NCBI GenBank assembly: GCA_934277435.1
Contig: CAKQUE010000010.1
Coordinates: 1 to 50,830, forward strand
From: an uncultured Alphaproteobacteria bacterium
GTDB lineage: Bacteria; Pseudomonadota; Alphaproteobacteria; RF32; CAG-239
Length of the DNA: 50,830 nucleotides
Reading direction: 5' to 3'
A model generated the notes under the pieces. That model did not search any database and was not told where the DNA came from. It was given only the letters and a program-made list of their open reading frames with translations. This document shows, in pieces, positions 31,943-39,553 of this stretch (its first letter is position 1; each line of letters opens with the position of its first letter). The position numbers were made by a program, and so were the translations under genes.

Positions 31943-34900
31943 CTATTTATATTGGCTCATATATTCCAATAAAGTATGTTTGTCGTTAACGTTTTTCTGA
32001 GCTTTTTCCAGCAATTCTTCATAACGTGCCGGGTTCATCTTGTTGACAACCTGGAAACGTGTTTCACTAGACATAAACTCAGCCAAAGGTTTAGATGGAG
32101 CTTTAGAATCCAATGTCAACGGAGCTTTGCCTGCTGTTTCGTTCAACGGATTGAAACGGAACAAAGGCCAACTGCCTGTTTCAACAGCATTCTTTTGGTG
32201 AGCCAAACCATCAGCCATATTCAAACCTTGGTTGATGCATGGGCAATAAGCGATAATCAAAGACGGACCGTCATAGGCCTCTGCTTCGTTCATGGCTTTA
32301 ATAACCTGCATATCATTTGCACCCATAGCAACCTGAGCTACATAAACATTGCCATAAGACATAGCAATCATAGCCAAATCTTTTTTCGGCAATTCTTTAC
32401 CGGCTGTGGCAAATTTGGCAGAAGCGCCCATTGGAGTAGCCTTGGATTGTTGACCACCGGTGTTAGAATATACGCCGGTATCGACAACCAAAATATTGAC
32501 ATTGCGACCGGAAGCGATAACGTGGTCAACACCGCCAAAACCAATATCATAAGCCCAACCGTCACCACCGATAATCCATACGGATTTTTTAATCAGATAG
32601 TCGGCGATTTCACTCAAATGCTTAGCTTCTTCGCTGTTCATTGTTGCCAATTTAGCGCGCAAAGCAGCCACATTGTCGCGTTGAGCATCAATTTCCATAT
32701 CATTAGACTGAGGATTACTCAAAATCTTTTCAGCAACTTCGCCCAATTCTGCTTTCATAGATTCCAGCAAGGTTTTGGCTGTAACTTTTTCGTGGTCAAT
32801 AGAAATACGCATACCCAAACCAAATTCGGCGTTGTCTTCAAACAAAGAGTTTGCCCAAGCCGGACCATGACCTTTTTCATCTTTGCAATAAGGCGTTGTC
32901 GGCAAGTTACCGGAATAAATTGAAGAACAACCTGTTGCGTTTGCCACAACCATACGGTCACCAAACAATTGAGTCAGCAATTTGATGTATGGAGTTTCAC
33001 CGCAGCCGGCGCAAGCACCAGAGAATTCAAACAAAGGCTGAATCATTTGTGTTGTCTTCGGCAAGTTTTTAGCAACTTCAGTTCTCTTTACATAAGGCAA
33101 TGTTTCAAAGAACTTCCAGTTGGCTTTTTCTTCTTCCAAGTGGTTTTCAATGTGATCCATATTGATAGCGTGCAATTCCGGATTTTCTTTGTTTTTAGCC
33201 GGACAAGCTGTTACGCATACGCCGCAGCCTGTGCAGTCTTCAGGAGAAATTTGCAACATAAACTTCTTACCGGCAAATTCTTTACCTTTATAATCGGCAG
33301 TTTTCAAAGTAGCCGGAGCGTTCTTTAATTCTTCTTCCGAAGCAACTTTCATACGAATTACGCCGTGCGGGCAAACGATAGAGCATTTACCGCATTGAAT
33401 ACAGGTGTTGGCATCCCAAACCGGAACTTCGGTAGCGATGCAGCGTTTTTCATATTGAGTTGTAGCTGTCGGCCATGTACCGTCAACAACTTCTTGCAAA
33501 TCAGAAGTTTTAATGCTGTCGCCATTATCGGCAATCAAAGTTGCGGTCAAGCCTTGTACAAACTTAGGCGCATCGGCCGGAACCGGAGCTTGGCGATGGA
33601 ATGTAGATGTAACATGGTCTGGATAAGAAACCTCGAACAAGTGTTCCAAAGAAGCGTCAACAGCGGCATAGTTCTTTTGCACAATGGCGTCGCCTTTTTT
33701 GCTGTAAGTCTTTTTAATGGCAGCTTTAATCTGTGCAATAGCTTCATCTTTTGGCAAAATGTTAGAAATTGCAAAGAAGCAAGTCTGCATAACGGTGTTA
33801 ATACGTTGTCCCATACCGGTGGCACGAGCAACTTCAACTGCGTTAATTGTGTACAATTTCAGGTGTTTAGCCAAAATTTCTTCTTGAACTTCAATCGGAA
33901 GATGATTCCAAACTTCATCAGCTTTGTACGGAGCATTCAACAAGAATGTAGCGCCGTCTTTGGCAATGCGCAGAATATCTACTTTATTCATAAATTGGAA
34001 TTGGTGACAAGCCACAAAATCTGCCGAAGTAATCAAATAAGCCGAACGAATCGGATTGTCGGAAAAACGCAAGTGAGATGTGGTCATAGAGCCGGATTTA
34101 CGAGAATCGTAAACAAAGTAGCCTTGACCATATTTGCCGGCGTCTTCAGCAATGATTTTAATAGAGTTCTTGTTCGCGCCAACTGTACCATCGGCACCCA
34201 AACCAAAGAATACTGCGCGCACAACATCGTCTGGTTCAACATCAAATTTAGCGTCATAAGCCAATGATTTGTGTGTCAAATCGTCGTTAATACCAACAGT
34301 AAAGCCGTTAATCGGAGCGGCAGAAACAGCGTTATCAAACACAGCTTTAGCCATAGCCGGTGTAAATTCTTTAGAAGACAAACCATAGCGGCCGCCATAA
34401 ATTTTTGGCAAGCTTGCCAGTTTGCCGTTTGAAAAGGCTTGCGACAAAGCGGTAACAACATCCAAATACAAAGGTTCGCCCAAAGAGCCGGATTCTTTTG
34501 TTCTATCCAAAACAGAAACAGTTTTAACTGTTTTCGGCAGAGCTTTCAAGAAAGATTCGGTTGGGAACGGACGATACAAATGAACTTTCAAAACGCCCAG
34601 CTTAGCGCCGTGAGCGTTCAAATATTCAATAGCTTCTTCAACAGTTTCGGCACCTGAGCCCATAACTACAACAACATTTTCGGCATCTTCCGCACCAACA
34701 TAGTCAACAACGTGATATTGACGACCGCTGATTTTAGCGAATTTATCCATTTCTTCTTGAACAATGCCTTCTACTTTATCATAATATATATTAGCAGCTT
34801 CACGGCCTTGGAAGAACACGTCTGGATTTTGCGCAGTACCGCGAATAACCGGATTTTCAGGACGCAGAGCGTGTTCGGCGTTAAATTTGTAGTTAACGTC

Positions 34901-35491
34901 TTTCAGCATTGCGCGCAAATCGTCATCAGACAGCAATTTGATTTTTTTAATTTCGTGAGAAGTTCTGAAACCGTCAAAGAAATGTAAAAACGGAACGCGA
35001 GAACGCAAAGTAGCTGTTTGCGCAATAGCTGCCATATCATGAGCTTCTTGCACAGAGTTTGAACAAAGCATAGCAAAGCCGGTCTGGCGACAGCCCATAA
35101 CATCGGAGTGATCGCCATAAATTGACAAAGCGTGATAAGCAAGTGAACGAGCCGCAACATGCATAACAAAAGGCATCAACTCACCGGCAATTTTATACAT
35201 GTTCGGAATCATCAACAAAAGACCTTGAGAAGCCGTAAATGTTGTGGTTAAAGCACCTGCTTGCAAAGAACCATGGCAAGCACCGGCAGCGCCTGCTTCT
35301 GACTGCATTTCCTGCACTTCAGGAATCACACCCCATAGATTCTTCTGTTTAGCGGCAGACCACGCATCAGCCCATTCACCCATCGGAGAAGACGGAGTAA
35401 TCGGGTAAATAACGCAGACTTCGTTCATGCGGTGTGCAACAGAAGAACACGCTTCGTTGGCATCCATCATTTTCATTTTTACATCTGACAT
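31943..35491 (-). CDS. nifJ: pyruvate:ferredoxin (flavodoxin) oxidoreductase, single-chain
   Basis: 1182 residues, the full length of the single-subunit enzyme. Order of domains: N-terminal pyrimidine-binding domain with YPITPSSPMGEWADAW, the central alpha domain, two 4Fe-4S motifs (CIQCGKCSIVCPHG near residue 697 and CTGCGVCVTACPAKN near 753), a further cluster cysteine region (FSGACAGCGETPYIK), and the TPP-binding GDGWAYDIGFGG near 978 followed by DTGVYSNTGGQQS. It decarboxylates pyruvate to acetyl-CoA in the cytoplasm and passes electrons to ferredoxin or flavodoxin, pointing to anaerobic metabolism. AAGGAT precedes the start; own promoter upstream. nifJ/por naming follows homology only; no nitrogenase genes are seen. 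Confidence 0.97.
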   Translation of the reverse strand: MSDVKMKMMDANEACSSVAHRMNEVCVIYPITPSSPMGEWADAWSAAKQKNLWGVIPEVQEMQSEAGAAGACHGSLQAGALTTTFTASQGLLLMIPNMYKIAGELMPFVMHVAARSLAYHALSIYGDHSDVMGCRQTGFAMLCSNSVQEAHDMAAIAQTATLRSRVPFLHFFDGFRTSHEIKKIKLLSDDDLRAMLKDVNYKFNAEHALRPENPVIRGTAQNPDVFFQGREAANIYYDKVEGIVQEEMDKFAKISGRQYHVVDYVGAEDAENVVVVMGSGAETVEEAIEYLNAHGAKLGVLKVHLYRPFPTESFLKALPKTVKTVSVLDRTKESGSLGEPLYLDVVTALSQAFSNGKLASLPKIYGGRYGLSSKEFTPAMAKAVFDNAVSAAPINGFTVGINDDLTHKSLAYDAKFDVEPDDVVRAVFFGLGADGTVGANKNSIKIIAEDAGKYGQGYFVYDSRKSGSMTTSHLRFSDNPIRSAYLITSADFVACHQFQFMNKVDILRIAKDGATFLLNAPYKADEVWNHLPIEVQEEILAKHLKLYTINAVEVARATGMGQRINTVMQTCFFAISNILPKDEAIAQIKAAIKKTYSKKGDAIVQKNYAAVDASLEHLFEVSYPDHVTSTFHRQAPVPADAPKFVQGLTATLIADNGDSIKTSDLQEVVDGTWPTATTQYEKRCIATEVPVWDANTCIQCGKCSIVCPHGVIRMKVASEEELKNAPATLKTADYKGKEFAGKKFMLQISPEDCTGCGVCVTACPAKNKENPELHAINMDHIENHLEEEKANWKFFETLPYVKRTEVAKNLPKTTQMIQPLFEFSGACAGCGETPYIKLLTQLFGDRMVVANATGCSSIYSGNLPTTPYCKDEKGHGPAWANSLFEDNAEFGLGMRISIDHEKVTAKTLLESMKAELGEVAEKILSNPQSNDMEIDAQRDNVAALRAKLATMNSEEAKHLSEIADYLIKKSVWIIGGDGWAYDIGFGGVDHVIASGRNVNILVVDTGVYSNTGGQQSKATPMGASAKFATAGKELPKKDLAMIAMSYGNVYVAQVAMGANDMQVIKAMNEAEAYDGPSLIIAYCPCINQGLNMADGLAHQKNAVETGSWPLFRFNPLNETAGKAPLTLDSKAPSKPLAEFMSSETRFQVVNKMNPARYEELLEKAQKNVNDKHTLLEYMSQYK

Positions 35492-35590
35492 AGATAGTAT
35501 CCTTAAAAGTTTAAATTAAAATTACAAAACATCAAAGGCTTAGCACCAAAGGTTTTGTAGTGGTTACAAAACAATAATGTTTATGGCGAA

Positions 35591-35618
35591 TTTATAGCAT
35601 ATTGCACATAAAAATCAA
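35591..35618 (-). promoter_or_regulatory. promoter of the PFOR gene
   Basis: On the minus strand TTGATT (plus 35618-35613), 16-bp spacer, TATAAA (plus 35596-35591), giving a leader of about 95 nt. The rest of the 315-bp gap between the divergent genes is AT-rich with no other feature except the rightward promoter at 35726. Confidence 0.55.
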
Positions 35619-35725
35619 GTTTTTAAAAACAGTTTTACCACATACTTAATTATAGGCAAATTTACCTGCAAAAATGTAATTTACACACAAAATGACAAAA
35701 AATTAAAAAATTTTAAATAAAGTTA

Positions 35726-35754
35726 TTGACTTTTGTCAAAAATAGTCATATACA
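35726..35754 (+). promoter_or_regulatory. promoter of the M16-like gene
   Basis: TTGACT (35726-35731), 17-bp spacer, TATACA (35749-35754). A TTGAC-TTTT-GTCAA dyad (35726-35739) covers the -35 box and may be an operator. Confidence 0.5.
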
Positions 35755-35806
35755 TGATGTTATCAGTTAATTATTTAAGTATTATTCACTCTAAAATTAT
35801 TTCAGT

Positions 35807-37063
35807 ATGAAGAAGATTTTAGCTAACGGTTTGACCGTGTTGTGTTCAATCTCTAACAATCAGGAAGTGTCTTTGACCTTCAAGTGTGGACATGTTAACG
35901 AGCCTAAGCTCGGTCTTGCCGCTGTTTACGAGAATATCGTGGCTCAGAACTCAAGTAACTTGGGCTCTGTTTGCGGCGGTTCGCTCACGTCTTTTGTTAC
36001 CGGTGTAAAGAGTTCTATCACCGTGGCTATCAAGAGCTTGTTTGACAACTGTTACAACACAGCTGTTACACCGAAGGCTCTCAAGAACGCAATCGCTGAC
36101 ATTGTCAAGCATACTCGGGATTTGGCTCCGCTTCCAAAGCGCCAAGCAAAACTTGCGTACAAGCACACGGCTTTCGGCAAGAATGAGGTGTTCTGGAAAC
36201 CTGAAGATTACATCTCTCGTCTTTCAGAGTTGACTGTCGCAGACGTCAAGGACTACATCGCCAGCAATTTCGTCGGTCGCAACCTGGTTATCAGCTACCG
36301 CGGCCACAAGGAGGACTTTGAGACTGTTGTGGAGATTGCAGAAAGATACTTCGGCTCACTCGACAAGGGTAAGCGCGCAGACATCAATCTGGAGTATACC
36401 GGTGGTTTTTCGGTTATCGAGGGTAACGGCGCTCTGCAGCTCGCGCTTTTTGGTTGGGACATCTCAAAGGGATGTAACACCGCCGAGGTAAATGTGTTGC
36501 TCAGCTTGCTTTCGGGTCGTATGGAACGCTCGCTTGGTGAAGCCGGTCTCGCCGCAGAATCTGAAGTTAAGATTGCAGGTTACTTTGGTCTTCGCACCTT
36601 GCGCATCGGCGTTTCTTGCGCCAGCAAAAGCGATTTCAACAAGTGCATAACGATTGTTTGTGATAACGTTAAGCGCCTGCAGCTTGGTCTTGCATCTGAC
36701 CGTCGCATGGAAACATCTCGTCAGCGCGCCATGACTGAGCGTCTTGCAATCTCTAATGAGGCTCTTCCTCGTTCGGTTGAGGCTGCTTGGGCTTTGCTCG
36801 GTCGCAACATTGACTATGACAATGATCGTGCGATTGCCAATATCTGGGAAGTTTCAGCCAGCGATGTTCGCTACGCCGCTCAGGATATTTTCTCCAAGAA
36901 GATGACTTGTGTGCTTTACACCAACAAGCCGTATCCGACGGAGGATGCCATTCTCAAGGCAATGTCTCCTGAGCCAAAGGTTGCATCTGCGCCCGAAAAG
37001 CCGGCCTTTTCAAGTGCCGAGCGCGCCGTAATGGAGCGAGTTGATGCTCTGAACGCGGAGTAG
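35807..37063 (+). CDS. M16 (insulinase-like) peptidase homologue lacking the zinc motif
   Basis: 418 residues, the length of one M16 subunit. The N-terminus LANGLTVLCSI, the QAKLAYKHTAFGKNEVFW and LTVADVKDYIASNFVGRNLVIS segments, and YFGSLDKGKR match the M16 layout. Where active members have HxxEH (HFLEHM), this protein reads LAAVYENIV, so it cannot bind zinc in the usual way. M16 proteins often work as active/inactive pairs, but no active partner is adjacent. The gene stands out: AAG and CTC codons are common, whereas neighbours use AAA and TTA/TTG, GC is higher, and no Shine-Dalgarno precedes ATG 35807. Probable horizontal acquisition. No signal peptide, so cytoplasmic. Confidence 0.7.
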   Translation: MKKILANGLTVLCSISNNQEVSLTFKCGHVNEPKLGLAAVYENIVAQNSSNLGSVCGGSLTSFVTGVKSSITVAIKSLFDNCYNTAVTPKALKNAIADIVKHTRDLAPLPKRQAKLAYKHTAFGKNEVFWKPEDYISRLSELTVADVKDYIASNFVGRNLVISYRGHKEDFETVVEIAERYFGSLDKGKRADINLEYTGGFSVIEGNGALQLALFGWDISKGCNTAEVNVLLSLLSGRMERSLGEAGLAAESEVKIAGYFGLRTLRIGVSCASKSDFNKCITIVCDNVKRLQLGLASDRRMETSRQRAMTERLAISNEALPRSVEAAWALLGRNIDYDNDRAIANIWEVSASDVRYAAQDIFSKKMTCVLYTNKPYPTEDAILKAMSPEPKVASAPEKPAFSSAERAVMERVDALNAE

Positions 37064-37090
37064 ACGCCAAACTAACCTAATCTTCTATCA

Positions 37091-37125
37091 AAGGGGTACG
37101 TTTTTACAACGTACCTCTTTTTTTT
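37091..37125 (+). terminator. intrinsic terminator of the M16-like gene
   Basis: 11-bp stem AAGGGGTACGT / ACGTACCTCTT with one G.T pair, followed by eight T. Confidence 0.85.
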
Positions 37126-37128
37126 GTC

Positions 37129-37157
37129 TTGCATAATTGCCGGCAATAAACTATATA
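37129..37157 (+). promoter_or_regulatory. promoter with 12-bp palindrome in the spacer, ahead of the metal-exporter-like gene
   Basis: TTGCAT (37129-37134), 17-bp spacer, TATATA (37152-37157). The spacer contains the perfect palindrome ATTGCCGGCAAT (37136-37147), ideally placed for a dimeric repressor to block RNA polymerase. Given the gene it controls, a metal-responsive regulator is a reasonable guess. Confidence 0.55.
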
Positions 37158-37182
37158 CCTTAGCAAAAGGGAGAGTTATAAA

Positions 37183-38031
37183 ATGTTAGAAATATTGGCC
37201 GAAACTCTAATTGATAATATAAAGATTTTTCCGTTTCTGTTTATCACTTATTTGTTTTTGGAATATTTAGAACGCAAAACTTCGGATAAAACCACTGCGG
37301 CTATTCAAAAATCCACCAAAGCAGGACCGTTTATCGGTAGTATTTTAGGTGTTTTGCCGCAATGCGGATTTTCGGTTGTTGCCGCTAATTTATTTGCTGC
37401 CCGCGTGATAACGATGGGTACGCTGATAGCAATTTTTCTTTCCACCTCAGACGAACTATTGCCGATTTTAATTTCTTATGAAGCTCCGCTGTCGCTTATT
37501 GCCCTAATCATCGGCTATAAGGCTGTTTGCGGAATTATCTTTGGCTATATCATTGATTTTGCATTCAACAAACGTTATAAGTTACCAACTCCGGATATTG
37601 AAACTCTTTGTCAAAATGAGCATTGCCATTGTGAAGAAAACGAACCGCTATGGAAACCTGCGCTTTATCACGCCGTGCGCATTACACTGTTTATTTTGAT
37701 TGTCAGCCTAATTTTGAATATCTGTCTGCAATATTACGGCAGCTCCGATAAACTTCCGCAACTGCTGCAATATCCGTTGCTCGGCGAAATGTTCAGCGCT
37801 TTAATCGGACTTATCCCGAATTGCTCTGCCTCGGTTATTTTGACGCAGATGTTTATCTTAAATTACATTGACTTCAGCACCATGATGAGCGGCAGCTTAG
37901 TTAGCGGCGGCGTAGGATTGTTGGTGCTGTTCAGAGTAAATCGCCCGCTAAAACAAAATTTAAAAATCATTGCCCTACTCTATGTCTGCGGCTTGCTTGG
38001 CGGCTTATGCAGCAATTTGCTGGAATTTTAA
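37183..38031 (+). CDS. putative 10-TM heavy-metal (manganese-type) exporter, ArsP_2-like
   Basis: 282 residues with about eight to ten hydrophobic segments in two homologous halves. LGVLPQCGFSVVAANLFA (first half) and IGLIPNCSASVILTQMFI (second half) are the paired P-x-C motifs of this permease family, and a His/Cys/Glu-rich loop (CQNEHCHCEENE, about residues 144-155) could sense or deliver metal. GGGAGAG precedes the start. The family is usually annotated as a putative manganese or heavy-metal transporter; the substrate has not been read from the sequence. Inner-membrane protein. Confidence 0.75.
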   Translation: MLEILAETLIDNIKIFPFLFITYLFLEYLERKTSDKTTAAIQKSTKAGPFIGSILGVLPQCGFSVVAANLFAARVITMGTLIAIFLSTSDELLPILISYEAPLSLIALIIGYKAVCGIIFGYIIDFAFNKRYKLPTPDIETLCQNEHCHCEENEPLWKPALYHAVRITLFILIVSLILNICLQYYGSSDKLPQLLQYPLLGEMFSALIGLIPNCSASVILTQMFILNYIDFSTMMSGSLVSGGVGLLVLFRVNRPLKQNLKIIALLYVCGLLGGLCSNLLEF

Positions 38032-38090
38032 TTCACATATAGTCATTGCGAGGAGAATCTAACAGGATAAACCAAGCTAACGTTTTTTAT

Positions 38091-38215
38091 ACCAGTCATT
38101 CTATGCCCCGTGCATAGAATCTTGTGGCAACAAGTAACTAACTTAGTCAATAAATTTTCATTATATCACGCCTGATTTTTATGAGCACATCAAGCAAGAT
38201 TTGGTTAGTTACAAA
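38091..38215. repeat. second copy of the ACCAGTCAT palindromic element
   Basis: ACCAGTCAT, then the stem TTCTATGC/GCATAGAA, then ATCTTGTGGCAACAA and about 40 further bases similar to the element at 28329. The right end differs: GTAACTAAC near 38134 pairs with GTTAGTTAC near 38205 instead. Just before it (38042-38060) is the TCATTGCGAGGAG-type motif common in alphaproteobacterial intergenic DNA. No gene is seen between 38032 and 38228. Confidence 0.55.
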
Positions 38216-38228
38216 GCAAATGCTTAAA

Positions 38229-38270
38229 AATAAAACTCCATAGACATTAATTGTACTATGGAGTTTTATT
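38229..38270 (-). terminator. 15-bp hairpin terminator after the lipoprotein gene
   Basis: AATAAAACTCCATAG (38229-38243) and CTATGGAGTTTTATT (38256-38270) pair perfectly with a 12-nt loop. On the minus strand the descending arm ends in a T-poor tract, so it may act with Rho or as an mRNA stabiliser. Confidence 0.6.
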
Positions 38271-38286
38271 CTTGATGTACTGTGCA

Positions 38287-38715
38287 TCATTCAATTTCAG
38301 GTTCATCATCAACTTTTTGAACTTCGTCACTCAGATTTTCCCGAGCCCACTCATTCAATACAGTTGCTTGATTAAAAACTGGAACTTGAGGATCGGCACG
38401 CAACAAAAAGAAGCGGTCGCCCTTTTTCCAAACTTTAACCTTGTCACCTTGTTTCACAGGATCCTCGGTATTAGCATACACCTTGTCGCTAATCTTGTGC
38501 TCAAACCTAGGGTTACCTAAATAGAGCTTACCGTCTTCTCCTTGTGAAACCAAGAAGAATTTTTTCATGTAGTTGTTTACGGACACGTCCGTTGTAGACG
38601 TGCCAAACAGTTCACTGCGGGAATACCCATCAGAACTGCCACTCTTGCTACCGCATGATGTTAAACACAAAGCGCTAACAAAAACTACGACCAAAGATAA
38701 AAGAAACCTTTTCAT
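38287..38715 (-). CDS. predicted lipoprotein of unknown function
   Basis: 142 residues from ATG 38715; a TTG two codons upstream is less likely. The signal sequence ends in the lipobox LTSC (cysteine about residue 21), followed by a Ser/Gly-rich tether. The mature part has a basic VKVWKKGDRFFLLR segment that could be a small beta domain and an acidic tail. No family recognised. It should be anchored in the inner or outer membrane facing the periplasm. Confidence 0.7.
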   Translation of the reverse strand: MKRFLLSLVVVFVSALCLTSCGSKSGSSDGYSRSELFGTSTTDVSVNNYMKKFFLVSQGEDGKLYLGNPRFEHKISDKVYANTEDPVKQGDKVKVWKKGDRFFLLRADPQVPVFNQATVLNEWARENLSDEVQKVDDEPEIE

Positions 38716-38812
38716 ACGCAAAAAAATTAAGATTAAAAAATAAATTAATTATAAAAAACTACCTTTATAGTAGCCCCAAAAAATATATTGTCAAGTTTTT
38801 TGTGTAATTTTG

Positions 38813-38856
38813 GTCAAAAAAAAACAACCTCATATAAAAAATGAGGTCGTTTTTTT
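38813..38856. terminator. bidirectional terminator between the two small minus-strand genes
   Basis: AACAACCTCAT (38823-38833) / ATGAGGTCGTT (38841-38851), loop ATAAAAA, with A-run before and T-run after. It ends the transcript of the 38861 gene on the minus strand. Confidence 0.8.
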
Positions 38857-38860
38857 CCAT

Positions 38861-39355
38861 TTACTTTTTAGGAATCAGCTTAATCATTCTTCTTATAAGC
38901 CCTGGATATGAGGCCATACAAAGGCTTATTGAGAACAAAAATGACGCCGTCATTTTTTTTCGCTTTTCCTTTTTTCGATACTCCATAATAGAGGCATACC
39001 ATTCATTCAGATTGTGTCCAAATACGTGGCGATAGATATAGTACTTGTGACTACCATCTTTTTCATCGGTTTTTAAAACCACAAATTGATCATCAAGATG
39101 CGGCTTTGTTCCGGTGTTTATATATTCCGAATTTTTCGGAAATTTTGTAATAAACATCGGAGTAAGCATAAAATCAAGCTTACCGTTTTTCTCAATCACC
39201 CTGTTGTAGTGCCGATGTATAGCCTTAGGTTCGGTAACAGTCGGATGAATGGCTACACACAATGTAGCTACTGAAGCCACGGCTAAAATTTTGCCGTAGT
39301 TAGGAAGATTCCGCAATATGCGGTAAAAATCCTGAACAAGCTTTTTAAAATCCAT
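38861..39355 (-). CDS. small membrane protein of unknown function
   Basis: 164 residues from ATG 39355 (an ATG three codons upstream is possible; neither has a clear ribosome binding site). One hydrophobic segment near residues 24-40 (ILAVASVATLCVAI), a ~90-residue mixed domain with HKYYIYRHVFGHNLNEWYASI, then a very basic KKEKRKKM stretch and a second short hydrophobic segment near the end. Possibly two-TM with a periplasmic domain. Not recognised. Confidence 0.55.
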   Translation of the reverse strand: MDFKKLVQDFYRILRNLPNYGKILAVASVATLCVAIHPTVTEPKAIHRHYNRVIEKNGKLDFMLTPMFITKFPKNSEYINTGTKPHLDDQFVVLKTDEKDGSHKYYIYRHVFGHNLNEWYASIMEYRKKEKRKKMTASFLFSISLCMASYPGLIRRMIKLIPKK

Positions 39356-39493
39356 AATAATCATTCAATTAGGTTAGACTAAATAATACAAATATCATAT
39401 ACTATTTACCACACACGCCCATTTTTGTCAACTATTTTTATATAAAGCATAAACTAACCAAAACATAATTTTGCATTCCCCCCTCCTCAAACT

Positions 39494-39535
39494 AAAAAAA
39501 AGCTTCCTCATTCAACGAACAAGGAAGCTTTTTTT
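39494..39535 (-). terminator. terminator of the rpoB-rpoC transcript
   Basis: 14-bp perfect arms AAAAAAAGCTTCCT / AGGAAGCTTTTTTT with a 14-nt loop, 18 nt after the rpoC stop. The A/T symmetric arms allow function in both directions. Confidence 0.88.
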
Positions 39536-39553
39536 AGCTAGAAAACAACTGTT

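Noticed and set aside
31976..34987. Plus-strand frames up to 315 codons opposite PFOR
   Set aside because: Complementary frames of a conserved 1182-residue enzyme; no start signals or recognisable domains.
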